From Comamonadaceae bacterium (GTDB lineage Bacteria > Pseudomonadota > Gammaproteobacteria > Burkholderiales > Burkholderiaceae_C), in NCBI GenBank assembly GCA_947442105.1, contig CANEVH010000003.1, positions 31,704-95,703 on the forward strand: 64,000 bases of DNA, in the 5' to 3' direction. The position numbers and the translations under genes were made by a program. Under the pieces are notes generated by a model that was not told the origin of the DNA, did no database searches, and saw only the letters and a program-made list of their open reading frames with translations. Below, piece after piece: positions 1-8,758 of this stretch (positions are counted from its first letter, which is position 1; every line of letters begins with the position of its first letter).

Positions 1-978
1 ACCGGCCATGGTGGTACCACGGTACATGTGCACCGGGTTTTTGAATGCGGCGTAGACCGAGCCAGTCATGTGGCGCATGTAGTTGCGGCCCACCTGGCCC
101 GAGGAGTTGGCCAAGCCGTCTTTGAACATGCTTGAGGCCGACAGCAGCAGCAGACGGGGAGTTTCGATTGAGTTGCCGGCCACACACACGATGCGGGCTT
201 TCTGGCGCTGCTCTTTGCCGTCTTTGTCAAAGTACATCACGCCGGTGACTTTGCCGGAGGCGTTGTGCTCGATGCGCGTCACATGCGACTGGGGGCGAAT
301 CTCAAAGTTACCAGTGGCCTCGGCCTTGGGAATTTCGGTGTACAGCGTGGACCACTTGGCGCCGCTCTTGCAGCCCTGGAAACAAAAGCCCAGCTGCATG
401 CAGCGGCCACGGCCATCGCGCGGCTGGCTGTTGATGGCCATATTGCCGGTGTGTACCTCTTTGTAGCCCAGCTTGGTGGCACCCGCGTGCATGACCTTGA
501 AGTTGTTGTTGCCGGGCAGGCCGGGAATGCCGTTGGTACGCGTCACGCCCATTTTGTATTCGGCCTTGGCGTAGTAAGGCTCCAGGTCTTTGAGGGTGAT
601 GGGCCAGTCCAGCAGGTTGGCGCCCTTGACTTCGCCGTAGACCGACTTGGTGCGGAACTCGTGCTCTTGGAAGCGCAGCGAAGCGCCCGCCCAGTGGGTG
701 GTGGTGCCGCCCACGGTTTTGCAAATCCAGGCGGGCAGGCCAGCAAAGTCTTTGGCCACGCGCCAAGAGCCGGAGGTGGAGCGCTTGTCCAACCAAGCCA
801 GTTGGCTGAAGGACTTCCACTCGTCGTTGATGAAGGTCGCTTGCGACTGCAGCGCGCCCGCCTCCAACACCACGACCTTGATGCCTTTTTGGCACAGCTC
901 GTTGGCCAGGGTGCCGCCGCCTGCGCCGGAACCGATGATGAGGACGACGGAGTCGTCAGAAAAATCAAATTTCGCCAT
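1..978 (-). CDS. GMC-family / gluconate 2-dehydrogenase-like flavoprotein (partial, C-terminus beyond window)
   Basis: Minus-strand frame from ATG at 976-978 reads MAKFDFSDDSVVLIIGSGAGGGTLANELCQKG..., a FAD-binding GxGxxG motif, and continues open to base 1. It is absent from the ORF track because it runs off the window. Confidence 0.85.
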   Translation of the reverse strand, partial: MAKFDFSDDSVVLIIGSGAGGGTLANELCQKGIKVVVLEAGALQSQATFINDEWKSFSQLAWLDKRSTSGSWRVAKDFAGLPAWICKTVGGTTTHWAGASLRFQEHEFRTKSVYGEVKGANLLDWPITLKDLEPYYAKAEYKMGVTRTNGIPGLPGNNNFKVMHAGATKLGYKEVHTGNMAINSQPRDGRGRCMQLGFCFQGCKSGAKWSTLYTEIPKAEATGNFEIRPQSHVTRIEHNASGKVTGVMYFDKDGKEQRQKARIVCVAGNSIETPRLLLLSASSMFKDGLANSSGQVGRNYMRHMTGSVYAAFKNPVHMYRGTTMAG

Positions 979-1008
979 GTTGTATCTCCGGTATTTTTAT
1001 GAAACGAC

Positions 1009-1638
1009 TCAGCCCATGTAGGGCTTGGGGCTGGCTTCGAGCGAGGGCGTGGGCAGCCACTTCAGGTCCTGGAAGCCACGGGTGATGTAGCCACCTTTTT
1101 CCCAGGCCGAGCCGGGGTAGCCAAACACCGCGTAGGCCATGTCGTTGTCGTACAGCGAGGTAATGCACTGGCCGCGCACCGTGCCAAAGAAGGCGGTGCC
1201 TTCCATGCTGCGCACAATCTCTTCCCGTTTTTTGGCGTTGGCTTTGCCGAAGTCGCCACCGGCAGACTTGTTGAGCCAGGCAATGCCGTCTTGCAGCAAC
1301 TTGGCCGAGTCGGCGCTGCCTGCGGCGGCGCCATCCAGGTCTTTGGCCAACAGGGCGTAGACGGCGTCGGGCAGCTTCTCGTGCGGGTACAGGGTGCGGC
1401 CCATGGCCATCAGGGTTTTGCCCTCGGCGGTAGAGAGCTTCTTCAGCTCCAGCGCCCAGGCGCTTGACGGTGCCAGACCGGCCAGCAAGGTGCCGGTAGC
1501 CAGCGAGCCGAACAACAGGCCGGAGCCCTTGAGAAATTCACGCCGCGCCAGCGGCAAGTTGACCTTGCGGACCACGCCGCTGTCTTCGTCGCAACCCGCA
1601 ACTTCTGCACTGTCTTGGGCTATGGAAATGACACGCAT
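1009..1638 (-). CDS. Gluconate 2-dehydrogenase subunit 3 family protein with Tat-like signal
   Basis: ORF 209 aa with RREFLKGSG twin-arginine motif, directly upstream of the GMC gene in the same orientation. Confidence 0.7.
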   Translation of the reverse strand: MRVISIAQDSAEVAGCDEDSGVVRKVNLPLARREFLKGSGLLFGSLATGTLLAGLAPSSAWALELKKLSTAEGKTLMAMGRTLYPHEKLPDAVYALLAKDLDGAAAGSADSAKLLQDGIAWLNKSAGGDFGKANAKKREEIVRSMEGTAFFGTVRGQCITSLYDNDMAYAVFGYPGSAWEKGGYITRGFQDLKWLPTPSLEASPKPYMG

Positions 1639-1831
1639 ATTTTTGTCTCCGGTGGGTTAGTCGCATCTGCCCAGATGTGTGCAGATCCGGAGCAAAGTAT
1701 CTGCCCCAGCGCACCACTTTGGGTGATAGCTGACTACCTACAGGGAAAACCCTCGACGCACGCCCTGGGTTCTGCGTCAAAACAGGGCGGGTGTCAGGCC
1801 TGCGCTGCGGGGCTTAGGCCGCTCAGGCTGC

Positions 1832-3439
1832 CTAAGGCAGCGGTCTTAATCCCAGCTCCAACAAAAAGGCGTTGTGCTTGCGCTTGGCGGCGTCTATGAC
1901 TTGCTTGATCTCGACCAAGGCCTCATGCGTAGCGTCCAGGCTGATTTCCGCCTCTCCCACTGCGGTGCTGATGTAGCGCGAGATATTGAGGTTGAAATCG
2001 TTCTTCTCAATCTCGGCCATGTCCACGCGACGCGCGTAGCGCGCCTCCGGCTCGCGGAACTGGTAGGTATGGATGATTTTGTCAATGTGCTCGGGCAAGA
2101 GCTGGTTTTGGCGTTTGCCTTTGACAAAGTGCTCGGCGGCGTTGATGAACAACACATCGTCTGGCTTCTTGCACTTTTTGAGCACCAAGATGCACACCGG
2201 AATGCCGGTGGAGTAAAACAGATTCGATGGCAGGCCAATCACGGTGTCAATGTGCCCGTCTTTGAGCAGCTTGGTGCGAATGCGCTCTTCCGCCCCGCCC
2301 CTAAACAACACGCCGTGCGGCAAGATGATGGCCATCACGCCCTCGTCTTTGAGGAAGTGAAAACCGTGCAGCAAAAACGCAAAGTCCGCCGCCGACTTAG
2401 GCGCCAAGCCGTGGTTTTTAAAGCGCACATCGTCCGCCATGGCCTCGCTGGCATCCCAGCGCAGGCTAAACGGCGGGTTGGCCACGATGGCATCAAACGA
2501 TGGCTTTTTGGCGGGGTTCAGCTCGCGCAGCTTGTCCCATTCGTTGGTCAGCGTGTCGCCGTGGAAGATTTCAAACTCGGTGTCCTTCACCCCGTGCAGC
2601 AGCATGTTCATGCGCGCCAGGTTGTAGGTGGTGATGTTTTTTTCTTGGCCGTAAATCTTGCCAATGCCGTGCGGCCCCATGCGTTTGCGCACGTTCAGCA
2701 GCAGCGAGCCCGAGCCACAGGCAAAGTCCATCACGCTCTCCAGCCGTTGCTTGTGCCCGGTCTTGGGCTCTTGGCTGTCTAGCGTGACGATGGTGGACAA
2801 AATGTCCGATATTTGCTGTGGCGTGTAAAACTCGCCCGCCTTTTTGCCCGAGCCTGCGGCGAACTGGCCAATCAGGTATTCGTAGGCATCGCCCAGCGCG
2901 TCAATGTGGGTTGAAAAATCAGCCAAGCCTTCGGCAATTTTTTGAATGACAGTGCAGAGCACCGCGTTGCGCTCGCTGTAACCCTTGCCCAACTTGCTTG
3001 AACCCAAATCAATCTCAGAAAACAAGCCCGCAAACGTGCTCTCAAAAGATTCGTTTTCGATGTACTTGAACCCTGCTTGCAAGGTATGCAGCAACTCGCC
3101 GTTCTGCGTGCGCGCCATGTGGGCCACGCTGCTCCACAAGTGCGCTGGCTGAATGACGTAATGCACCTTACGGCGCATTTGCTTCTCGAACGTGGGCACA
3201 TCTGCGGCGTTCGCGGCATACCAAACCGCCAGCGGCACTTGCTTGGCGTCAGCGTCTACTTTGGGGTAATCAGCGCCCAGCTCTTTTTGTGCGGCGGCCT
3301 CGTAGTTGTCGGACAGGTAGCGCAAGAACAGGAAGGACAGCATGTAGTCCCGAAAGTCGTCCGCGTCCATCGCACCGCGCAGCTGGTCGGCAATGGCCCA
3401 CAGCGTCTTGCCCAGTTGTTTTTGGTTTTGTTCGGTCAT
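1832..3439 (-). CDS. hsdM: Type I restriction-modification system methyltransferase subunit HsdM
   Basis: 535 aa; N-terminal HsdM bundle (LGKTLWAIADQLRGAMDADDFRDYMLSFLFLRYLSD), FACGSGSLL and NPPF methylase motifs. Confidence 0.95.
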   Translation of the reverse strand: MTEQNQKQLGKTLWAIADQLRGAMDADDFRDYMLSFLFLRYLSDNYEAAAQKELGADYPKVDADAKQVPLAVWYAANAADVPTFEKQMRRKVHYVIQPAHLWSSVAHMARTQNGELLHTLQAGFKYIENESFESTFAGLFSEIDLGSSKLGKGYSERNAVLCTVIQKIAEGLADFSTHIDALGDAYEYLIGQFAAGSGKKAGEFYTPQQISDILSTIVTLDSQEPKTGHKQRLESVMDFACGSGSLLLNVRKRMGPHGIGKIYGQEKNITTYNLARMNMLLHGVKDTEFEIFHGDTLTNEWDKLRELNPAKKPSFDAIVANPPFSLRWDASEAMADDVRFKNHGLAPKSAADFAFLLHGFHFLKDEGVMAIILPHGVLFRGGAEERIRTKLLKDGHIDTVIGLPSNLFYSTGIPVCILVLKKCKKPDDVLFINAAEHFVKGKRQNQLLPEHIDKIIHTYQFREPEARYARRVDMAEIEKNDFNLNISRYISTAVGEAEISLDATHEALVEIKQVIDAAKRKHNAFLLELGLRPLP

Positions 3440-4530
3440 GGGGTGCCGTCTTTAATGCTCAAATTTTTGTGTTCTTCAATGGCTTGGCGGTCGCGTTGCA
3501 GCTCTAGGCGCAGCTCTTCCTCACTGGGCAATATCAGGCGGTATTTGCTGGCAAACAGTTGTTCGCTGCCATTGAGCACCGAGTAGCGTGCCACCGATTG
3601 GTCTTTGCTGCCGCACAGCAAAATGCCCACCGTGGGGTTGTCGCCTTCGCCTCGGCGCAGCTCGTCGTACATGCGCACATACATATCCATCTGCCCCACG
3701 TCTTGGTGCGTCAGCGGCCCGGTTTTCAGGTCGATCAGCACAAAGCATTTGAGCAGGTAGTTGTAAAACACCAGGTCGATGTAGAAGTCTTGCGTTTCGG
3801 TACTGATGCGCTGCTGGCGGGCCACGAACGCAAAGCCCTTGCCCAGCTCCATCAAAAACTGCTGCAGCTTGTCCATCAGCGCAGTTTCCAGCGTGGCTTC
3901 TAGCAAGCGCCCCGTGTCGGGCAGGCCCAAAAACTCCAACATCACCGGGTCGCGCACAAAAGCCCGTGGTGAGTCATCGAGCGTGGCCATGTTGGCTATT
4001 GCCTCGGCATTTACCGCCGCTTTGTCTTGGCTTAGCAAAAGACGGTCGTAATACAGGCTGCCAATTTGGCGCTCCAGCGCCCGCGTGCTCCAGTTTTGGG
4101 TGGCTGCCTCATTCACATACCACTGGCGGGCCTCTGGGCTGTCCACCCGCAGCAGCAGGCGGTAGTGCGTCCAGCTCAATTCGTGACGCAGTGCGTCACG
4201 AATTGGAAATGCCTGATAAAAGAGCCTCATATACCGAAGGTTGGACGCATCAAACCCGCGCCCAAACTCAGCAGACAGCGCCTGCCCCAGCTGCACCAGC
4301 AAGCCCCGCCCATAGGCTGCCCGCTGTGCCCCGCCTTGTTCAAACTCCACAATGTGCTGCCCAATGTGCCAGTAGGTTTGCACCTGCACCACGTCCACCG
4401 CACGCAGCACTTGCTGGCGTGATTCGGCAATGAGTTGGCGCAGGCTGCCAAGCAAAGCGGGCAAGTCCTCGACAAGTCCCGTCGAGAGGCGATCTCTATC
4501 TTGGTGGGGTTGTGAGCTGCGCGGTGTCAT
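3436..4530 (-). CDS. DUF1016/YhcG-like PDDEXK nuclease domain protein
   Basis: 364 aa; LSWTHYRLLLRV and FYIDLVFYNYLLKCFVLIDLKTG motifs typical of the YhcG/DUF1016 family. Overlaps hsdM start by 4 bp. Confidence 0.85.
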   Translation of the reverse strand: MTPRSSQPHQDRDRLSTGLVEDLPALLGSLRQLIAESRQQVLRAVDVVQVQTYWHIGQHIVEFEQGGAQRAAYGRGLLVQLGQALSAEFGRGFDASNLRYMRLFYQAFPIRDALRHELSWTHYRLLLRVDSPEARQWYVNEAATQNWSTRALERQIGSLYYDRLLLSQDKAAVNAEAIANMATLDDSPRAFVRDPVMLEFLGLPDTGRLLEATLETALMDKLQQFLMELGKGFAFVARQQRISTETQDFYIDLVFYNYLLKCFVLIDLKTGPLTHQDVGQMDMYVRMYDELRRGEGDNPTVGILLCGSKDQSVARYSVLNGSEQLFASKYRLILPSEEELRLELQRDRQAIEEHKNLSIKDGTP

Positions 4531-5537
4531 TTTTGGGTTCGATTCTTCAGGCTATTTTCCAGCGCCTTCAACTCGGCTTCGTCCTGTCTGTCGGCTCGTG
4601 CGGCCTCTTGCTGTTTACGGCGTTGGTCAAAGTCCAAGAACATCGGCTCAATCTTTTGCTCCATGCGAGCATGGCTCACCTTACCTGCATGGGTGAGCAC
4701 CGTGAAGCCGTTAGAGCTGATGATCTGCTCGACGTTTTGCTGCCAAAAGGCCATGCGAATTTCTTGGCGACTCTTGGTGCGCAGCTCTGCGGTTTCTAGA
4801 AAGATCACCACCAGCCGGTTTAGGGTGTCGATCTCGTCTTCGGTCAAATAATTCTTTGCGATCAAAATATCTTGCTTGCGTACCTGCGCGCCTTTCCAAT
4901 GCATCAGACCAAAGTTGGGGTCGTTCGCATTGGCTCGGGCAGTAATCAGTTCCGCCGCAGTCTTTTGCGTGACCGCATAAAGCAGCATGTTTTGCACGGT
5001 CGCAAAAAACTGTTGGGTCGCTTGGTCTGTCTTGTCGTAATCGCTGCTCAGCGCAAAAAGCTCGCGCACCTTTTGGTAAAAGCGCTTTTCCGAGGCCCGA
5101 ATGTCGCGGATGCGCTCCAGCATCTCGTCAAAGTAGTCTGGGCGACCATCGGGGTTCTTCAGCCGCTCGTCGTCCATCACAAAGCCCTTGGTCAGGAACT
5201 CTTTGAGGACAGTGGACGCCCAACGGCGAAACTGCACACCACGGGGCGAGCGCACCCGGTATCCCACGGCCAGAATGGCATCTAGGTTGTAGAGCGTCAC
5301 TGGCCGTTGCACCTGTCGCGCACCCTCAGTTTGAACTGTCAAGGATTCCTTGACAGTTGCCGCCGGCTCCAACTCTCCGTCCCCGAAAACGTTCTTCAGG
5401 TGCAGGGAGATGTTTTGCTTCGTGGCATCGAAAAGCTCCGCCATCTCCAATTGGGTCAGCCATACCGTCCCCAGATCAGCCCGAAGCTGAATCTGGCTAT
5501 TGCCGTCGTCAGTCGTGTAAAGAATTACGTTGTTCAT
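4527..5537 (-). CDS. RhuM-family (virulence RhuM/Fic-associated) protein
   Basis: 336 aa; MNNVILYTTDDGNSQIQLRADLGTVWLTQLEMAELFDATKQNISLHLKNVF, characteristic RhuM N-terminus. Confidence 0.85.
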   Translation of the reverse strand: MNNVILYTTDDGNSQIQLRADLGTVWLTQLEMAELFDATKQNISLHLKNVFGDGELEPAATVKESLTVQTEGARQVQRPVTLYNLDAILAVGYRVRSPRGVQFRRWASTVLKEFLTKGFVMDDERLKNPDGRPDYFDEMLERIRDIRASEKRFYQKVRELFALSSDYDKTDQATQQFFATVQNMLLYAVTQKTAAELITARANANDPNFGLMHWKGAQVRKQDILIAKNYLTEDEIDTLNRLVVIFLETAELRTKSRQEIRMAFWQQNVEQIISSNGFTVLTHAGKVSHARMEQKIEPMFLDFDQRRKQQEAARADRQDEAELKALENSLKNRTQK

Positions 5538-6133
5538 CCTTGCAAGGGAGAGTTCTTACCGCCCAATTCGACCAGTCCATCCCTAAAAGCCTTGGCACTA
5601 GGGCATGCTGGATGCGCGGCTGCCCTTTCAAGCTCGTATCGCAACGCCACGCCACACATCTTTTTTGCAAAAATGACCTTGTTGCTGCCTGGCCCCCTGG
5701 AACGGTGTGCCTTAGCTACTTCTTTCAACCGCTCCCAAGGCATTCCAATAGTTTGCTCTGGTACGGGTTCAAAAAAATCTAATGCATTCAGCCAACGACG
5801 CATGGCATCGGTGTCGGCTAAAAACCAGGCCTCCAGCGCTTTGACCGCAATAAAAATCAAGTTCGTGTGCTCTGTTGTTATGCGGGCTTTGACCGCTTCT
5901 TCACTTGCTGCATCCTCCAGATCCGTCAATATCACTATGTGGTCGGGTTGACTGCGAGCAAATTGCGCCAACATGGTTTTGAGATGGTGCGGCAATAAAT
6001 TTCCGCCCCCTTTGGCATTGATCACGGGGCGACAAATTTCGAGCCCCTGATCGCCTGCCCATTTTCTAAATCCCGCGGACTCGATCAGAACCTTTTCGGA
6101 ATCCCCTTCAACGATGAACCCCACTTTCACCAT
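5534..6133 (-). CDS. DUF4276-like/TOPRIM-like protein, partner of adjacent AAA ATPase
   Basis: 199 aa; TOPRIM-like acidic motifs VEGDSEKVLIE and ILTDLED. Overlaps the AAA gene (start 6133 vs stop 6127) and rhuM (4 bp). Confidence 0.6.
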   Translation of the reverse strand: MVKVGFIVEGDSEKVLIESAGFRKWAGDQGLEICRPVINAKGGGNLLPHHLKTMLAQFARSQPDHIVILTDLEDAASEEAVKARITTEHTNLIFIAVKALEAWFLADTDAMRRWLNALDFFEPVPEQTIGMPWERLKEVAKAHRSRGPGSNKVIFAKKMCGVALRYELERAAAHPACPSAKAFRDGLVELGGKNSPLQG

Positions 6134-7245
6134 GGCAGGCCCCCATCAAACATGTTCATGAGCCATGCCGTGTCTAAGTTCAGGCCATCCAATGCTGAGC
6201 TACTTTGCGCCGCATTTTTGGCAACAGTTTTTCCCTCCAACTTATTGACCAGCCACAACTCACTCACCTTAGATGCACGAACCAATGACTCACTGTGCGT
6301 CGTGACGAAGACCGGGTGCTCGATGTTCGCGTTTTGGCGCATTAGGTCTACCAAAGCCTCGATGCCTTTGGGGTGCAGCCCACGCTCTGGCTCTTCTATC
6401 AGTGTGATGCCATGTTTTTTTGCGCGACTGAGTACAGCCGTCATGATGCACAGCGCGTAGATAGTTCCATCTGAAATAAGATTCGCAGGAAAGTGTGCTT
6501 TGGTACCCTCTTCCTTGAACTTAATCACCGTGCCGCCACTCAGGCGGTCAGGCTCGGCGCGAACCTGCTCCATGCCCGGCACCAAAAGGTTCATCCATTC
6601 CATTACCTGCGTGCGGAAATCATCATCCTTCTCAAGCGTCGCGAGCATCGTTGCAACGTTATGCCCGTTCGGGTGCAATGCGGTAGTGTCGGCGCTTGAA
6701 CCATCGGGCTCTTTCGCACCCAAGGGGTCAAAGCGGAAAACTTCGACGTTGGTCAAGTAGTCATACAGTGGAAACTCCCCTTGCGTAAACAAAAGCCCAG
6801 ACATGTCTGGCGGGAATTTTTCGATGAACATGGGCGCTTCATTATTTGAGGAGGAAATCTGGGGGTCGCTCCCTTTTTTCCTCTCCAAAATCTTCTTCCC
6901 GTTAACCACCAGAGTCTCATCTAGTACGGGAGCCGTGTCCATGTCATGCACCTTGAGGGTGTAAGCCAAGGCTTGCCCATCCAGGGTTGCACGGATGCTG
7001 AATCCAAAGGTACGGGCATTGCGCCTTCGAAGCTTGAAGCTGTGAACTTGAGGAAAACCACGGAACTGGCGCAACGCCTTGACCGCCCCGGACTCAACGA
7101 CAGCACTGACGAAAGACAACGCATCCATCAAATTGCTTTTGCCAGAACCGTTCGGACCAGCAAACACGCTGAACGGCTCTAAATCCAAGAGTTGAAGATC
7201 GGCCACACTTTTGAAGCCCGAAACTTCGATCTGATCTATTTTCAT
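6127..7245 (-). CDS. AAA family ATPase (AAA_21/SMC-like, OLD/PARIS-type)
   Basis: 372 aa; Walker A GPNGSGKSN, Walker B LIEEPERGLHP, ISDGT and TTHSESL motifs. Confidence 0.85.
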   Translation of the reverse strand: MKIDQIEVSGFKSVADLQLLDLEPFSVFAGPNGSGKSNLMDALSFVSAVVESGAVKALRQFRGFPQVHSFKLRRRNARTFGFSIRATLDGQALAYTLKVHDMDTAPVLDETLVVNGKKILERKKGSDPQISSSNNEAPMFIEKFPPDMSGLLFTQGEFPLYDYLTNVEVFRFDPLGAKEPDGSSADTTALHPNGHNVATMLATLEKDDDFRTQVMEWMNLLVPGMEQVRAEPDRLSGGTVIKFKEEGTKAHFPANLISDGTIYALCIMTAVLSRAKKHGITLIEEPERGLHPKGIEALVDLMRQNANIEHPVFVTTHSESLVRASKVSELWLVNKLEGKTVAKNAAQSSSALDGLNLDTAWLMNMFDGGLPW

Positions 7246-7258
7246 TTTTTGTCCTTTT

Positions 7259-7324
7259 CTACTTAAACCAGCCCCGCATCTGGCTCTTGCCGTCTTCAGT
7301 GGTGCAAATTATCAGGTTGCTCAT
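7259..7324 (-). pseudogene. Truncated 5' fragment of a second rhuM-like gene
   Basis: Minus strand reads MSNLIICTTEDGKSQMRGWFK*, resembling the intact RhuM start MNNVILYTTDDGNSQIQL. About 38 of the first 48 nt match by hand alignment. Its ATG overlaps the hsdS stop (ATGA). Confidence 0.7.
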
Positions 7325-8583
7325 GCCTCAACCCCCTCCACCGAAGGAAAAAGCTGCCGCATCAAACCCTTTTTGTGGGTCTTGAGGATGTCGAGTTCTT
7401 GTGAGGCGGCGGTGATGAGGGCGTCGAGGGAGGCGAGGCAGTCGGCGATGCGTTGTTGCTCAGCAATCTTGGGCACGAGCAATCGCACTGACGAAAACAG
7501 GCTCTTATTGATGATGGGAACGGCTTGTCTTCCTGCCAGTAACGCGATGCGCTCCGACGCCTGTGAAAGCGCGAAATAAGCAAAATCATCAGAGTGCTTA
7601 GAACTGGGGACGACTGCATTGATCTGTTGATTCGTCGCACATTCGCGAACGTTCTGCGCTACCTTGCCAATCGTGGAGCCAATGGAAACGAAGAGGATGC
7701 TTCCGGCGCGTATGGGGCGGGTTTCCGCGAAACCCTCTGGGGTCAACGTGGTTTTGGTTTGATCAACAAATCGTAGGTCAGAAATGTCCGCAGGCGAAGC
7801 GAAAGGAATACCGCCGCCATAGAAAGCGGGTTGCGCTGTGCTGGGGGTGTTACCTGTGACAACCTTTCCAAACTCTCCGACAGACTGTTCCACCCAATCC
7901 CCTGTGTTTTGAAACTCCGGAAACCGCAAACGCGGTTGGGTTTCGCCTTCGCGGGGGAAGAGTTGTTGCATCAGCCCTTTTTTGTGGGTTTTGAGGGCTT
8001 CGACTTTGCGGGCTTGTGCGGAGATCAGTTGGTCGAGTGAGCTCAGGCAGTCGGCGATTTTTTGTTGTTCATTTGAACTTGGAGTTGGAATCTCAACCCC
8101 AAAAAACGCTTCCTTACTAATGTTTAAAAGGCCGTTGCTCCGCGCACCACTGGTGATGTGCTTTTTTAGTTGTTTTCCGTGAGCATTTGATTCAAAACAG
8201 TTTTGGAAAAAACCATTCGAATAATCGCTTTTCAAACGAAAGCAAATGAAAACGTTAGGTGCCGCAACCTCGCCCCAGCCTTGCAATAGATAGATACATC
8301 CTTCAGGAAATTTGAGTGAGTTCCCTTTGTTATAAACAAAGTCGCCATCTTTGACCAGGGTGTAAAGCTGATACTGATTGCCAGAGATATCTCTGCCAAA
8401 CTTCTCTGCTTGTGGAACAAAGCCAATGCCAGCAGAGATACTGACTGGTGTTAGCTTTTTGGCGCCAACCCTTTCGTTTACGGGAATGGAGACCTCTCCT
8501 AGAGAAACTGGCTGCCAAGGCGCAGCATCCCGAAACTCAGGAAACCGCCGCTTAGGCACTAGCCTTGTTTTCTCGCCGCTCAC
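7321..8583 (-). CDS. hsdS: Type I restriction-modification specificity subunit HsdS
   Basis: Two target-recognition halves, each ending in a similar coiled-coil repeat (QQKIADCLSSLDQLIS..LKTHKKGLMQQLFP and QQRIADCLASLDALIT..LKTHKKGLMRQLFP). Start proposed at GTG 8583 (VSGEKTRLVPKRRFPEF); the ORF track opens at 8628. Confidence 0.92.
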   Translation of the reverse strand: MSGEKTRLVPKRRFPEFRDAAPWQPVSLGEVSIPVNERVGAKKLTPVSISAGIGFVPQAEKFGRDISGNQYQLYTLVKDGDFVYNKGNSLKFPEGCIYLLQGWGEVAAPNVFICFRLKSDYSNGFFQNCFESNAHGKQLKKHITSGARSNGLLNISKEAFFGVEIPTPSSNEQQKIADCLSSLDQLISAQARKVEALKTHKKGLMQQLFPREGETQPRLRFPEFQNTGDWVEQSVGEFGKVVTGNTPSTAQPAFYGGGIPFASPADISDLRFVDQTKTTLTPEGFAETRPIRAGSILFVSIGSTIGKVAQNVRECATNQQINAVVPSSKHSDDFAYFALSQASERIALLAGRQAVPIINKSLFSSVRLLVPKIAEQQRIADCLASLDALITAASQELDILKTHKKGLMRQLFPSVEGVEA

Positions 8584-8714
8584 GGTGCCAGCCTCTTGGT
8601 GGGGTGGTCGGTAAGCAAGTTGCTCCACTGTCGGGGCAGCGGAACGAAGCCCTTACGGACATTCTCATTTCCAAACCTCTCGAATTCGATGGGGTTCCGT
8701 GTCTTGCGGTTCAT
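8580..8714 (-). CDS. Small ORF (44 aa), translationally coupled to hsdS; probable truncated accessory gene
   Basis: MNRKTRNPIEFERFGNENVRKGFVPLPRQWSNLLTDHPTKRLAP*. Its TGA overlaps the proposed hsdS GTG start (GTGA), and its leader duplicates that of the KilA-N gene. Confidence 0.45.
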   Translation of the reverse strand: MNRKTRNPIEFERFGNENVRKGFVPLPRQWSNLLTDHPTKRLAP

Positions 8715-8758
8715 GGGTTTACCTCGCCGGTGTTGTTATGGTCATGGCGCAGGCTCTT

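Noticed and set aside
1827-1841. gctgcc-taa-ggcagc hairpin as hsdM terminator
   Set aside because: It spans the hsdM stop codon and lacks a following T-run in the direction of transcription, so support is weak.
1874-2782. Plus-strand ORF (302 aa) opposite hsdM
   Set aside because: Antisense shadow of hsdM.
7351-8060. Direct repeats within hsdS (KTHKKGLM..LFP coding segments)
   Set aside because: These are the normal conserved regions between the two target-recognition domains of HsdS, not an unusual repeat.
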